A stretch of 64,000 nucleotides of DNA from Macrostomum hystrix (Eukaryota; Platyhelminthes; Macrostomidae). The position numbers and the translations under genes are program-made. Within the stretch, counting starts at the first letter, position 1. Each line of letters starts with the position of its first letter. The stretch is from positions 3,050,001-3,114,000 of the forward strand of contig CATNEN010000039.1 of NCBI GenBank assembly GCA_950097015.1, given 5' to 3'. This document shows positions 30,901 to 42,800 of this stretch, one piece after another. Below the pieces are notes generated by a model that was not told the origin of the DNA, made no database searches, and saw only the letters and a program-made list of their open reading frames with translations.

Positions 30901-33744
30901 TGAAACGGAACTTGGAATTTCAATTGCTATCTAAAAGGGGAGTTTTTCCCTTCTGACCCGGCATCCTTTCTCCTCATCTTCCAGCGCAGCCCCCCGCTGA
31001 GACGGTCTCCGCGGCGAGACCGCATCGCCTAAAATTGGCCCCTTGCCTCTGGCGTAGAGCTAATGCTGAGTTGCCTGAGACCTCACCGCCAGCCACCCAA
31101 CCCCCCCCCCCCGCCGAGAGGAACAATACCGCACAGCTGGGCCATTGCGAAATCCTCACCCAGCTGAATGCCGTGGATTGCGTCAGTTGAAGGGGCCATT
31201 GCGGCTAGTGCTGTCTGTGGCAGCATTTTAGCACCTTGTGTTGCTACAATACTTTGATGTCAGGGGAGTTATATTCTCACTGCAGCAATGATCACAAATC
31301 CTCAGGGCAATCCCAGGATGACTCACTGTCACCGGAGCTGCCTGTGATGGTCTCCAGGTAGTGCATCTTGCACATGAGCTTGTCCTCCAGCATGGCGCAC
31401 TCCTCACCCTGGCTGAGTTGGCGCTGGCACACCGAGCAGGCAAAGCAGCTGAGGTGGAACGGCAGCGAGTTGAGCTTGTGCACCCAGGAGTCTGACGTCA
31501 CCCGCATGCCACAGCCGTGGCAGTGGCTCAGGCGGTGAGCGCACCCGGGGCACAGCAGCGAGGAACTCGACTGCCCGCCGCCCAGCCAGCACTTTTTGTC
31601 CCGCTCCGTCACCTGGCGTTGGCAGTGCGAGCACACCAGACAGGTCACGTGATAGTATTCCAGGAAATTGACGCAAAATTCGCCGCCTCCGTCGTCATCG
31701 TCGTCGTCTTCAACGACCAGCGAGCCGAATCTGGTGAAGAGAGAGCGGAAGTCTGTTTGTTCTGATCGTCCCAATCTGGTCATTGGGGCTATAGTTCCCA
31801 ATCTGGTCATTGGAGCTATAATAGTCCCCAATCTGGTCATTGGAGCTATAATAGTTCCCAATCTGGTCATTGGAGCTATAATAGTTTCCAATCTGGTCAT
31901 TGGAGCTATAATAGTTCCCAATCTGGTCATTGGAGCTATAATAGTTCTTAATCTGGTCATTGGAGCTATAATAGTTCCCAATCTGGTCATTGGAGCTATA
32001 ATAGTCCCCAATCTGGTCATTGGAGCTATAGGACTACCTGTCTCCCAATTTTAACTGTCTTCTGCATTTGAACTACCAGTTTCCATGGCAACAAGCTTTG
32101 ATTGTCGGTCAACTCACTTGACAGCAGGTCGCTTCAGCGCCATCAGTTGGCAGTCGACGATGGAAAGGCCGCAGGCGGAGCAGATTGGCGGATGCAGCAG
32201 GTTCACCTGCGGGATTTCGATTGCGTCATCAACTGTTATGAGCGCTTTGCTCAAACCAGTTTTTCAAGATTGTCTCCCAGTTGGGGAGTGAAAGTTTGAT
32301 GACTCTACAGACAAGAGCCCCTGAGCTTACTGACTGAGATTCAGACAAAGGTAGGGGTAGGGATGCAGTGAGCAGTCGGTGGCCACTTATGAACGAGCGA
32401 CCACCTGAGCACAGGGCTTGTCCGGTTTCCGTGCAGAATTTCGAATTTTGATTGTTGCGAAACTTTGGTGCGGCCTGTCGCCCCAGCAACGCAGGCTAAG
32501 CGACAGAAACCAAAATCTACTAGACATTTCAGGCCTCGTACTTGCAACACCAGTTACGTCATCGGCTGTGACAAAAACTGCAACGGCACGAGGCCCCGCG
32601 CGACTTCAAGTGCTAGCTTAATCTCCCATTTATGAATTCCCGGCGACAAAAGGGGGCTAATGAGAGAGCAGCCCTCTGCAATGGTCCCATGTAGCATATG
32701 AGGAACTTGTTGAATTATATCCCCACTATCTGAGGAGTGAAGTGCTCAGGAATTTATTTCTTTCTTCCGGTTTTCGGACTGAAGAGTCGAGCGGAAGTGG
32801 TGATAACTTTTCTAAGAACACATGCACGGGCTTAACTGAGTCCTGCAGCTCATTGTGCGGATGTGGCAACTGAATTTTAATCCGACTTGTTAAGCACCAT
32901 CGAGATTGAAGCCATCAAAAACTCGCACACGCTTCACTGACCAGTCAGTCTGCTGGCAATAATGCAAGGAAGGCTGTGATGCGAGCTCCGAGCTCCAGAC
33001 GGAGAGGTCCGGGTTCAAATCTCAGACAAGGGAAAATGAAGATGGGGTGTAATGAAGATAGGGTGTAATGAAGATAGGGTGTAATGAAGATAGGGTGTAA
33101 TGAAGATAGGGTGTAATGAAGATAGGGTGTAATGAAGATAGGGTGTAATGAAGATAGGGTGTAATGAAGATAGGGTGTAATGAAGATAGGGTGTAATGAA
33201 GATAGGGTGTAATGAAGATAGGGTGTAATGAAGATAGGGTGTAATGAAGATAGGGTGTAATGAAGATAGGGTGTAATGAAGATAGGGTGTAATGAAGATA
33301 GGGTGTAATGAAGATAGGGTGTAATGAAGATAGGGTGTAATGAAGATAGGGTGTAATGAAGATAGGGTGTAATGAAGATAGGGTGTAATGAAGATAGGGT
33401 GTAATGAAGATAGGGTGTAATGAAGATAGGGTGTAATGAAGATAGGGTGTAATGAAGCAAGAACTTACTTTCAACACTTTGGCAGGCGGCGGCTGTCCTT
33501 CAGCGTCGGTGACGCCATCGCCGGCCTCGTCGCCTGCAGCCGTCGAGTCGTCCGCGCGCAGCCGTTTGCCGCCGCCTACGCCTTCGCCGCTGCTGCGGCA
33601 GCCCCCGTTGAAGCTGGAGGCGCAGCTGACTGCCGGGCTGGCTGGCATGCTGTCTCCATCGCTGCCAGAGGCAACGGAATCATCGTCCGGCTGAGCTCCC
33701 ATGCCGCCAGTGGAGGTCGATGTTTCGAATCCGCACAGAGTCAT
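27994..33744 (-). CDS. Lhx6/8: LIM-homeodomain transcription factor, Lhx6/8-Arrowhead class
   Basis: Exons (minus): 33744-33469, 32206-32118, 31730-31327, 28463-27994, giving 412 residues, phases 0, 2 and 1 all matching. N-terminal exon: Ser/Gly/acidic low-complexity with KRLRAD. LIM1 begins CSACGLSIVDCQLM and continues in exon 3 with YYHVTCLVCSHCQRQV. LIM2 contains CHGCGMRVTSDSWVHKL and CFACSVCQRQLSQGEECAML, ending CKMHYLETITG, closest in pattern to Awh/Lhx6/8. The homeodomain (exon 4) starts KRVRTSFTPEQLHILQTHF and includes VTQVWFQNARARKKK. The C-terminus has a poly-Gln run and Gln/Ala-rich tail. Known role: neuronal and tissue identity in the nucleus, binding TAAT-like DNA. Odd: an Asp6-Gly3 insertion inside LIM1. 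Introns 1 and 2 hold private minisatellites. Confidence 0.93.
28519..28770. repeat. 19-bp minisatellite in Lhx6/8 intron 3
   Basis: About 13 copies of TCTAACAGGATAGTTCTCA and the TTG variant, about 55 bp upstream of the homeodomain exon on the minus strand. Confidence 0.95.
29366..30172. repeat. ~32-bp minisatellite with higher-order repeat in Lhx6/8 intron 3
   Basis: Units contain AGAGAATCTACTTCTCAACC then AATCTCACCCTT. A longer block of about 5-6 units, marked by CACCCTAAAATAGTCTAAAT, recurs near 29710, 29865 and 30030. Confidence 0.93.
30173..31326. other. Remainder of Lhx6/8 intron 3
   Basis: GC-rich unique sequence with a C12 tract near 31103. No supported exon. The short open frames here lack splice logic. 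Confidence 0.5.
31768..32034. repeat. 30-bp minisatellite in Lhx6/8 intron 2
   Basis: Nine copies of a 30-bp unit built on CCCAATCTGGTCATTGGAGC plus TATAATAGTT. It ends about 40 bp from the exon 3 acceptor. Confidence 0.96.
32207..33033. other. Unique part of Lhx6/8 intron 1
   Basis: No coding exon supported. Near 32940-33030 there is a short degraded tRNA-like segment (GAGCTCCAGACGGAGAGGTC then GGGTTCAAATCTCAGAC). Confidence 0.5.
33034..33457. repeat. 16-bp minisatellite in Lhx6/8 intron 1
   Basis: About 26 almost identical copies of AATGAAGATAGGGTGT, starting 12 bases inside the intron after the exon 1 donor (33468, minus strand). Very low divergence implies recent expansion. Confidence 0.97.
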
Positions 33745-34480
33745 TTCGATGTTTCTCAGTGAAACAATCAACTCAAAGCTCTGAAGATTAAGCAGGGCAG
33801 GCAAGCCGTTTCAGATGCCTTTTCTACGCGCCTCGGGCTCACGATCTGCCGCGAGGGTGGCGGGCAGGGAGGAGGGGTGGCTACCGCGGCCAGCCAATAA
33901 GCGAGTGGCGCAGTGGCTCCCAGGCCCAATTGGGCGAGTTCTGTTTGAGCACATCTGGCCGGCCTGAGCAATTATTGATGCGCGGAGCAGGTTTTGCGCT
34001 GTCGCACCCCCCGTCCCTACCGTCACTTACGGCGGCACCGATTGATCTGCTGCTCTTTTGATGCCAGGTGTCAGCGGCCGGCAGGGTGGCTGCGCATTTC
34101 ATGAAGAGGTTTTCGCTTGCTAAGCGGCGTCAGGTTGGCATGGCGCATTTCAAAGGCTATTTTTGCGTTCACCTGTGATTGACAGCTTTTTTTGCTTGCT
34201 TGAGAACAGCTTGGCAGCTCGGCCAACCCCGCCCCGATACCAATTATCAGATGCGAATTACAGGTGCCACATTGTTACACCTGCTCCTAGCTCACTGCTG
34301 CAAGAAACTTTGCTTTTAATGTAAAGAGTACACTTTATGTTTACTGCCTTCTTTACTCTCGTTTTCTACTCTCTACTCTTCTTACCTTCCCAACTCTCTT
34401 TTTATGTTCGATCACATCACCCACTCTACCTCATTATCTACTACGAGCTATATATAGCTGATTAAAAATGCCCCAATTGG
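33745..34480. other. Lhx6/8 upstream region
   Basis: Presumed 5' UTR and promoter of the homeobox gene on the minus strand. Contains the palindrome AGCTATATATAGCT near 34446. No other gene recognised. Confidence 0.4.
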
Positions 34481-34489
34481 GCCAGATGT

Positions 34490-34757
34490 GCAGCCGACAG
34501 CACACAGCCGCAGCAATTGCGCGGCGCATCTGAAGGTTGCGTACGGCTGTTCAGTCCATGGACTGGGGGGACGCCACACCCACCCTCAATTACCCCTGCA
34601 GCTAATGTTGATACCTAGCTCGTATTTAACAGCTGGGTGAGCTGAAGCAGTGCAAAGTGTCTTGCAAAAGGACACAAATTATTCAGTGAATCGGGAATCG
34701 AACCCCCGACCATTAAGTCGTGAGTCCGACGCTCGAACCACTTGGCTACAAGCCCCT
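34490..34757 (-). mobile_element. tRNA-derived SINE (family B)
   Basis: At the right end the plus strand reads GAATCGGGAATCGAACCCCC and continues to CGAACCACTTGGCTACAAGC, a reversed tRNA B and A box. To the left is the body with CAAAGTGTCTTGCAAAAGGA. Related fragments lie at 53935-54030, 54125-54300 and 57590-57745. Confidence 0.8.
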
Positions 34758-35373
34758 ACTTGATTCGATTCGATTGCACTCTTCTTCACAATAATTAAAT
34801 TAACAGAATCGTGCATCGAGTTGAGAAAATATTGTTTTAAAGGGAGCCGCAGACTCAAAGTGTGCTCAATTGAGCAGTCAGAGATTTATCTCTGATGCTA
34901 TGAAGTATGAAGTAAAATGCTGCTTCAAAAACTGCTATAGCTATACTAGTATAGCATAATTAACTAGATTTCGCATGCGCCTTCGATGGGCCCCGATTCC
35001 TGACCTGGCAGACAGTTCCAGTGCCTTTGACCTCCAATAGCCGACCGTCGACTGTCTTCCCGTCGAGTCTCCGCCACATTTTCGTCTGTCTCAGCACGCG
35101 ACTCCGGGCTTCTTACATGTGGCCTCATCTGGTATGCAAATTCAATACAACCAGCTCAACCGCTTCGCTTCCCCTGGCCGAGTCTTATTGAGTCTTGCAC
35201 AATCATTGCTGCTGCTGCTGCTGCGGGGTGATGCCGCCGCTTTGCATGCAGAGGTATATAAGAGGGAGTTTATAGATGTTACCCACAGCACATTTGTGGG
35301 TGGGTTCGATTTACGCTCAAATGCCTTAGTAATGAGGATGTGTAGTTTGAGGATGTGTAGGTAATGTGTAGGA
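34758..35373. other. Unique spacer with octamer and TATA-like motifs
   Basis: Contains ATGCAAAT near 35134, a (CTG)n run near 35210 and TATATAAG near 35254. The 81-codon open frame here is not convincing as a gene. Confidence 0.4.
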
Positions 35374-35985
35374 GAGATGAAACATGGTAGAGATGAAACA
35401 CGGGAGAGATGAAACATGAGAGAGATGAGACACGGGAGAGATGAGACACGAGATGAAACACGGGAGAGATGAAAAACGGGAGAGATGAAACACGGGAGAG
35501 ATGAAACACGGGAGAGATGAAACACGGGAGAGATGAGACACGGGAGAAATGGGACACGGGAGAGATGAGACACGGGAGAAATGGGACACGGGAGAGATGA
35601 GACACGGAAGAGATGAGACACGGAAGAGATGAGACACGGAAGAGATGAGACCGGGGAGATGAGACACGGAAGAGATGAGACACGGAAGAGATGAGACACG
35701 GAAGAGATGAGACACGGAAGAGATGAGACACGGAAGAGATGAGACACGGAAGAGATGAGACACGGAAGAGATGAGACACGGAAGAGATGAGACACGGAAG
35801 AGATGAGACACGGAAGAGATGAGACCGGGGAGATGAGACACGGAAGAGATGAGACACGGAAGAGATGAGACACGGAAGAGATGAGACACGGAAGAGATGA
35901 GACACGGAAGAGATGAGACACGGAAGAGATGAGACACGGAAGAGATGAGACACGGAAGAGATGAGACCGGGGAGATGAGACCGGC
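35374..35985. repeat. 16-bp minisatellite, third array of the GAGACACGG family
   Basis: About 38 copies of AGATGAGACACGGAAG or AGATGAGACACGGGAG, with truncated units at ACCGGGGAG positions. Same family as 6866-8041 and the reverse complement of 8625-9743. Confidence 0.97.
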
Positions 35986-36639
35986 ACGAAAGAAACAATA
36001 GTTCTGTGCAAAATTCAGACTTCCATAAGATCGTGGAGGAATCACTGAGTCCCAAGTCTCCTGTTCTCACGGTTTGTCAAAGCAATCGATGATGTTTTCC
36101 TAGAGATGAGCTAAGCTAGTTAAGGAGTGCAGGGGCTGAATGACAGGAGAGATGAGACAACACGCCTTGCGCAACACCGCTCAGTGGGCTAGTCTGTCTC
36201 AGCTGTCGCCAAGCTGTTTCGGAATGCAAACACATTTTTTCCAACAATGAGCAATCATAACTGCTATGAGATTGTTATATATAAAACCGCCCCATTTGCC
36301 GGTTGTCAAGCGCATATTAATCTGCTCACAGATGAGCAAGCATGATAGCATGCAGTCCAACCATCGCCGTGAGTTTAACTGGGCGTCGATTTAAGGTAAC
36401 AGAAATGAACGGCCTGTATTTTTAATGATTTTTGCTTACTGGTCAAGCATGAAGTGGACTGTGAAGAAGAATGTGTAATTATACCTTTACAATTTGACCT
36501 TTCACGATTTCATTTTTGTATAGGCGACCTGACAATCACCTGTCATCTTGCTTCCTCTCTCCATTTTTATTCCTTAACTTCCCCCCTACATTTTCTCCAC
36601 CTTCTTATCCCCTCCCCTTCAACTCCAAATCTTCTCCCG
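35986..36639. other. Spacer
   Basis: Unique sequence. One isolated 16-bp family unit (GACAGGAGAGATGAGACA) near 36142. No gene recognised. Confidence 0.45.
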
Positions 36640-37175
36640 TCACCTCCCAACATTCTCCCCTCACATCCCCAACATTCTCCCCTCACCTCCCAACATTCTC
36701 CCGTCACCTCCCAACATTCTCCCCTGACCTCCCAACATTCTCCCGTCACCTCCCAACATTCTCCCGTCACCTCCTAACATTCTCCCGTCACCTCCCAATC
36801 TTCTCCCGTCACCTCCCAACATTCTCCCGTCACCTCCCAACATTCTCCCCTGACCTCCCAACATTCTCCCGTCACCTCCTAACATTCTCCCGTCACCTCC
36901 CAACATTCTCCCGTCACCTCCTAACATTCTCCCGTCACCTCCCAATCTTCTCCCGTCACCTCCCAACATTCTCCCGTCACCTTCTAACATTCTCCCGTCA
37001 CCTCCTAACATTCTCCCGTCACATCCCAATCTTCTCCCGTCACCTCCCAACATTCTCCCCTCACATCCCCAACATTCTCCCCTCACCTCCCAACATTCTC
37101 CCCTCACCTCCCAACATTCTCCCCTCACCTCCCAACATTCTCCCCTCACCTCCCAACATTCTTCACTCACCACCT
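36640..37175. repeat. 21-bp pyrimidine-rich minisatellite
   Basis: About 25 copies of ACATTCTCCCGTCACCTCCC (21-bp period) and variants. Open in several frames because the unit is a multiple of three. Confidence 0.96.
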
Positions 37176-37732
37176 GAAATGCTGCCCTCACCCCTTTCTT
37201 GCAAATTTTGCCTAAATAACTCAATCATTTCACTCTCTAAAACACAGTCAGTCAATAAACGAGTTACTTTTTCACAGTCGACCGAGCCTCAACAATTCAA
37301 TAGCTGACGAAGCCAAGCTGAGTAGGCTCAGAGCACAGAAGGGGCTATTGATTTTATCCACTCCAGGCACTCCACTATGATCTTCATCGTTCGCACCCTG
37401 GCCGAGAAAATACCAATGAGTAGCCCAAGATGGAGCAGGGCGGGCTGCAGCAGACTAACTCAATTGACCAGCGCATCAGAAGTGAAACACATTTTACCGC
37501 GCTTCCCGTAGCAGCTCCAGCTCTGAGAAAGCTCGCCACTCGACAGTTGAGCGGTTTTTCTTTGAAGAAGACAAAAAACACTTCACCATTGCAAGACTGG
37601 CAGCTGCCACTGCTCTTTTATAAGCCATTGAAGAAGCCACTTCTCTATGGAGAAATCCTGCAGACTGGAAATTCTGCGACAGACAGGCTTTTGCAGTGCC
37701 TTCGTGCTCCTAGATGAAGCCAAACTGAAGGA
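37176..37732. other. Spacer between two arrays
   Basis: Unique sequence, no supported coding exon. Confidence 0.4.
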
Positions 37733-39520
37733 TTAGTGAATGGGATTTCAGAGGAAGACAAACTGGCTGGATTAGTGAATGGGATGTCAGGGAAAGACAA
37801 ACTGGCTGGATTAGTGAATGGGATGTCAGGGAAAGACAAACTGGCTGGATTAGTGAATGGGATGTCAGTGGAAGCCAAACAGGCTGGATTAGTGAATGGG
37901 GATGTCAGGGGAAGCCACACTGAATGATTAGTGAATGGGGATGTCAGGGGAAGACAAACAGGCTGGATAAGTGAATGGGATGTCAGGGAAAGACAAACAG
38001 GCTGGATAAGTGAATGGGATGTCAGGGGAAGACAAACTGGCTGGATTAGTGAATGGGGATGTCAGGGGAAGACAAACAGGCTGGATAAGTGAATGGGATG
38101 TCAGGGGAAGACAAACTGGCTGGATTAGTGAATGGGGATGTCAGGGGAAGCCACACTGAAGGATTAGTGAATGGGGATGTCAGGGGAAGACAAACTGGCT
38201 GGATTAGTGAATGGGATGTCAGGGGAAGCCACACTGAATGATTAGTGAATGGGATGTCAGGGAAAGACAAACTGGCTGGATTAGTGAATGGGATGTCAGG
38301 GAAAGACAAACTGGCTGGATTAGTGAATGGGATGTCAGTGGAAGCCAAACAGGCTGGATTAGTGAATGGGGATGTCAGGGGAAGCCACACTGAATGATTA
38401 GTGAATGGGGATGTCAGGGGAAGCCACACTGAATGATTAGTGAATGGGGATGTCAGGGGAAGCCACACTGAAGGATTAGTGAATGGGGATGTCAGGGGAA
38501 GACAAACTGGCTGGATTAGTGAATGGGATGTCAGGGGAAGCCAAACAGGCAGGATTAGTGAATGGGATGTCAGGGGAGGCCACACTGAAGGATTAGTGAA
38601 TGGGGATGTCAGGGGAAGACAAACTGGCTGGATTAGTGAATGGGATGTCAGGGAAAGACAAACTGGCTGGATTAGTGAATGGGATGTCAGGGAAAGACAA
38701 ACTGGCTGGATTAGTGAATGGGGATGTCAGGGAAAGACAAACTGGCAGGATTAGTGAATGGGATGTCAGTGGAAGACAAACTGGCTGGATTAGTAAATGG
38801 GGATGTCAGGGGAAGACAAACTGGCTGGATAAGTGAATGGGATGTCAGTGGAAGACAAACTGGCTGGATTAGTGAATGGGGATGTCAGTGGAAGCCAAAC
38901 AGGCTGGATTAGTGAATGGGGATGTCAGGGGAAGCCACACTGAAGGATTAGTGAATGGGGATGTCAGGGGAAGCCACACTGAATGATTAGTGAATGGGAT
39001 GTCAGGGGAAGACAAACTGGCTGGATTAGTGAATGGGATGTCAGGGGAAGCCAAACAGGCAGGATTAGTGAATGGGGATGTCAGGGGAAGCCACACTGAA
39101 GGATTAGTGAATGGGGATGTCAGGGGAAGCCACACTGAATGATTAGTGAATGGGGATGTCAGGGGAAGACAAACTGGCTGGATTAGTGAATGGGGATGTC
39201 AGGGGAAGCCACACTGAAGGATTAGTGAATGGGGATGTCAGGGGAAGACAAACTGGCTGGATTAGTGAATGGGATGTCAGGGAAAGACAAACTGGCTGGA
39301 TTAGTGAATGGGATGTCAGGGAAAGACAAACTGGCAGGATTAGTGAATGGGATGTCAGTGGAAGACAAACTGGCTGGATTAGTGAATGGGATGTCAGTGG
39401 AAGACAAACTGGCTGGATTAGTGAATGGGGATGTCAGGGGAGGCCACACTGAAGGATTAGTGAATGGGATGTCAGTGGAAGACAAACTGGCTGGATTAGT
39501 GAATGGGGATTTTAAGGAAG
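37733..39520. repeat. 39/40-bp minisatellite
   Basis: About 45 copies built from GGATTAGTGAATGGGATGTC and AGGGAAAGACAAACTGGCT. Units with GGGG are 40 bp and units with GGG are 39 bp, and two main tail variants (GACAAACTGGCTG, GCCACACTGAAG) are interleaved. Confidence 0.96.
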
Positions 39521-39899
39521 GAAAACAGTAGAGTGAATGGATTAGAAAATGGGAATCTGAAGGATTATCTAAGAAGGCAATCTGGCCAAAATTAGTGAAT
39601 GTTGATGTCGGTAATTAAATTAGAGTTATGTTAGACTACTAAAATAAGTAGTATGTTAAGAGCAAGAAAATAGGAAAACAGAGAAAAAGCAGCAGTTTTA
39701 AGTTTCGCTCAGACAAAGTCCCAGTCGCTACAGGAACAATTTAGATTGTGAGGCTTGGTAGCCGGCTATAAGGCATGCAGTGGTCAATTTTATATTTGGT
39801 AATTGTATTTTGCTGATAAGGAAACAGACAGTTAAAGCCAAACTTGCACACCAAATTTGAGACAGGAGGAATTTAGCAATTAGAGCAGTGAGCAATGTT
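39521..39899. other. DRG1 3' flank
   Basis: Likely 3' UTR and spacer of DRG1. No coding sequence recognised. Confidence 0.5.
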
Positions 39900-42800
39900 C
39901 TAGACCTTCTTAATAATCTGCACAACATCCTCATCAGCCAGCTCGTGATCCTTGCCGACCTTCTGCGGGGTGTGCTTCACGGAGGAGCCCCAGACCAGCG
40001 CGTATTTGAATTCGCGGATGATGCTCCGGTGCAGCTTGTTGCAGAAGTCCTCGACTGTCTGGCGGCCGGACTTCAGCACAATGGGGGCCTCGTAGTCGGG
40101 CAGCTGTCCCTTGGGCTTGGTGTAGATGCGCACGAGGTGCAGGTAGTCCCACATCAGCTCCAGTAGGTCGTCAAAGTTCCACTTGTGATGCGCCGAGATC
40201 GGCACGCAGTGGGGAATCTTGTAGATGACGTCCAGCTCCTCGATGGTGATCTGGTCGATCTTGTTCAGCACGTAGATGGCCGGGATGTAAACCCGGTTAC
40301 CCTCGATCACGTCGATCAGGTCCTCGGCTGTTGCGTCATATCTATGGATTGTAAACAGGTTTCAGTGCTATCTTTGACAGATTTCTGAGAAACGGGAGTA
40401 TGATTTCCAAGAAACCTGCGCGTGATTTCTGAGAAACCTGCGCGTGATATCTGAGAAACCCGCGCGTGATATCTGAGAAACCCGCGCGTGATATCTGAGA
40501 AACCTGCGCGTGATATCTGAGAAACCCGCGCGTGATATCTAAGAAACCTGCGTGTGAATTCTGAGAAACCTAAGTGTGATTTCTGAGAAACCTGCGCGTG
40601 ATATCTGAGAAACCTGCGCGTGATATCTGAGAAACCCGCGCGTGATATCTGAGAAACCTGCGCGTGATATCTGAGAAACCCGCGCGTGATATCTAAGAAA
40701 CCTGCGTGTGAATTCTGAGAAACCTAAGTGTGATTTCTGAGAAACCTGCGCGTGATATCTGAGAAACCTGCGCGTGATATCTGAGAAATATGCGCGTGAT
40801 ATCTAAGAAACCTGCGCGTGATATCTGAGAAACCTGCGCGTGATTTCTGAGAAACCTGCGCGTGATATCTGAGAAACCTGCGCGTGATATCTAAGAAACC
40901 TGCGTGTAAATTCTGAGAAACCTAAGTGTGATTTCTGAGAAACCTGCGCGTAATTTCTGAGAAACCTGCACGTGATATCTAAGAAACCTGCGCGTGATAT
41001 CTGAGAAACCTGCGCGTGATATCTAAGAAACCTGCGCGTGATATCTGAGAAACCTGCGCGTGATATCTAAGAAACCTGCGCGTGATATCTGAGAAACCTG
41101 CGCGTGATATCTGAGAAACCCGCGCGTGATATCTGAGAAACCTGCGCGTGATATCTGAGAAACCCGCGCGTGATATCTAAGAAACCTGCGTGTGAATTCT
41201 GAGAAACCTAAGTGTGATTTCTGAGAAACCTGCGCGTGATATCTGAGAAACCCGCGCGTGATATCTGAGAAACCTGCGCGTGATATCTGAGAAACTCGCG
41301 CGTGATATCTAAGAAACCTGCGTGTGAATTCTGAGAAACCTAAGTGTGATTTCTGAGAAACCTGCGCGTGATATCTGAGAAACCTGCGCGTGATATCTGA
41401 GAAACCCGCGCGTGATATCTGAGAAACCTGCGCGTGATATCTGAGAAACCCGCGCGTGATATCTAAGAAACCTGCGTGTGAATTCTGAGAAACCTAAGTG
41501 TGATTTCTGAGAAACCTGCGCGTGATATCTGAGAAACCTGCGCGTAATATCTGAGAAACATGCGCGTGATATTTAAGAAACCTGCGCGTGATATCTGAGA
41601 AACCTGCGCGTGATCTCTGAGAAACCCGCGCGTGATATCTGAGAAACCTGCGCGTGATATCTAAGAAACCTGCGTGTAAATTCTGAGAAACCTAAGTGTG
41701 ATTTCTGAGAAACCTGCGCGTGATATCTGAGAAACATGCGCGTGATATCTGAGAAACCTGCGCGTGATATCTAAGAAACCTGCGCGTGATATCTGAGAAA
41801 CCTGCGCGTGATATCTGAGAAACCCGCGCGTGATATCTGAGAAACCTGCGCGTGATATCTGAGAAACCCGCGCGTGATATCTAAGAAACCTGCTTGTGAA
41901 TTCTGAGAAACCTAAGTGTGATTTCTGAGAAACCTGCGCGTGATATCTGAGAAACCTGCGCGTGATATCTGAGAAACCCGCGCGTGATATCTGAGAAACC
42001 TGCGCGTGATATCTGAGAAACCCGCGCGTGATATCTAAGAAACCTGCGTGTGAATTCTGAGAAACCTAAGTGTGATTTCTGAGAAACCTGCGCGTGATAT
42101 CTGAGAAACCTGCGCGTGATATCTGAGAAACATGCGCGTGATATCTAAGAAACCTGCGCGTGATATCTGAGAAACCTGCGCGTGATTTCTGAGAAACCTG
42201 CGCGTGATTTCCAAGAAACCTGCGCGTGATATCTAAGAAACCTGCGCGTGAATTCTGAGAAACCTAAGTGTGATTTCTGAGAAACCTGCGCGTAATTTCT
42301 GAGAAACCTGCACGTGATATCCGAGAAACCTGCGCGTGATATGTAAGAAACCTGCACGTGATATCTGAGAAACCTGCGCGTAATTTCTGAGAAACTTTTC
42401 ACATCACGTGATTTCTGAGAAACTAAGAGTGATTTCTGAGAAACCTAAGAGTGATTTCTGAGAAACCTAAGAGTGATTTCTGAGAAACCTAAGAGTGATT
42501 TCTGAGAAACCTAAGAGTGATTTCTGAGAAACCTAAGAGTGATTTCTGAGAAACCTAAGAGTGATTTCTGAGAAACCTAAGAGTTATTTCTGAGAAACCT
42601 AAGAGTGATTTCTGAAAAAAACCAGTTCTGGATTTTTCAAAAGGCTGTGTGCGTTTTTTTAGAAACCTGTGGCCGGGGATTTCTGAAAAAATCAGTACGT
42701 AATCTCCGAGAAACCAGTGATTTATGTGAAACATGTGTGATTGTTAAACACCATTGTTTAATCACGAAAATGACCATGTATGTTCTCGATGACACTCAGT

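Noticed and set aside
36516-37307. 263-codon frame over the 21-bp array
   Set aside because: Repeat translation, no gene features.
40378-42622. CRISPR-like regularly spaced repeats
   Set aside because: Units are contiguous with no unique spacers, and the context is a eukaryotic intron.
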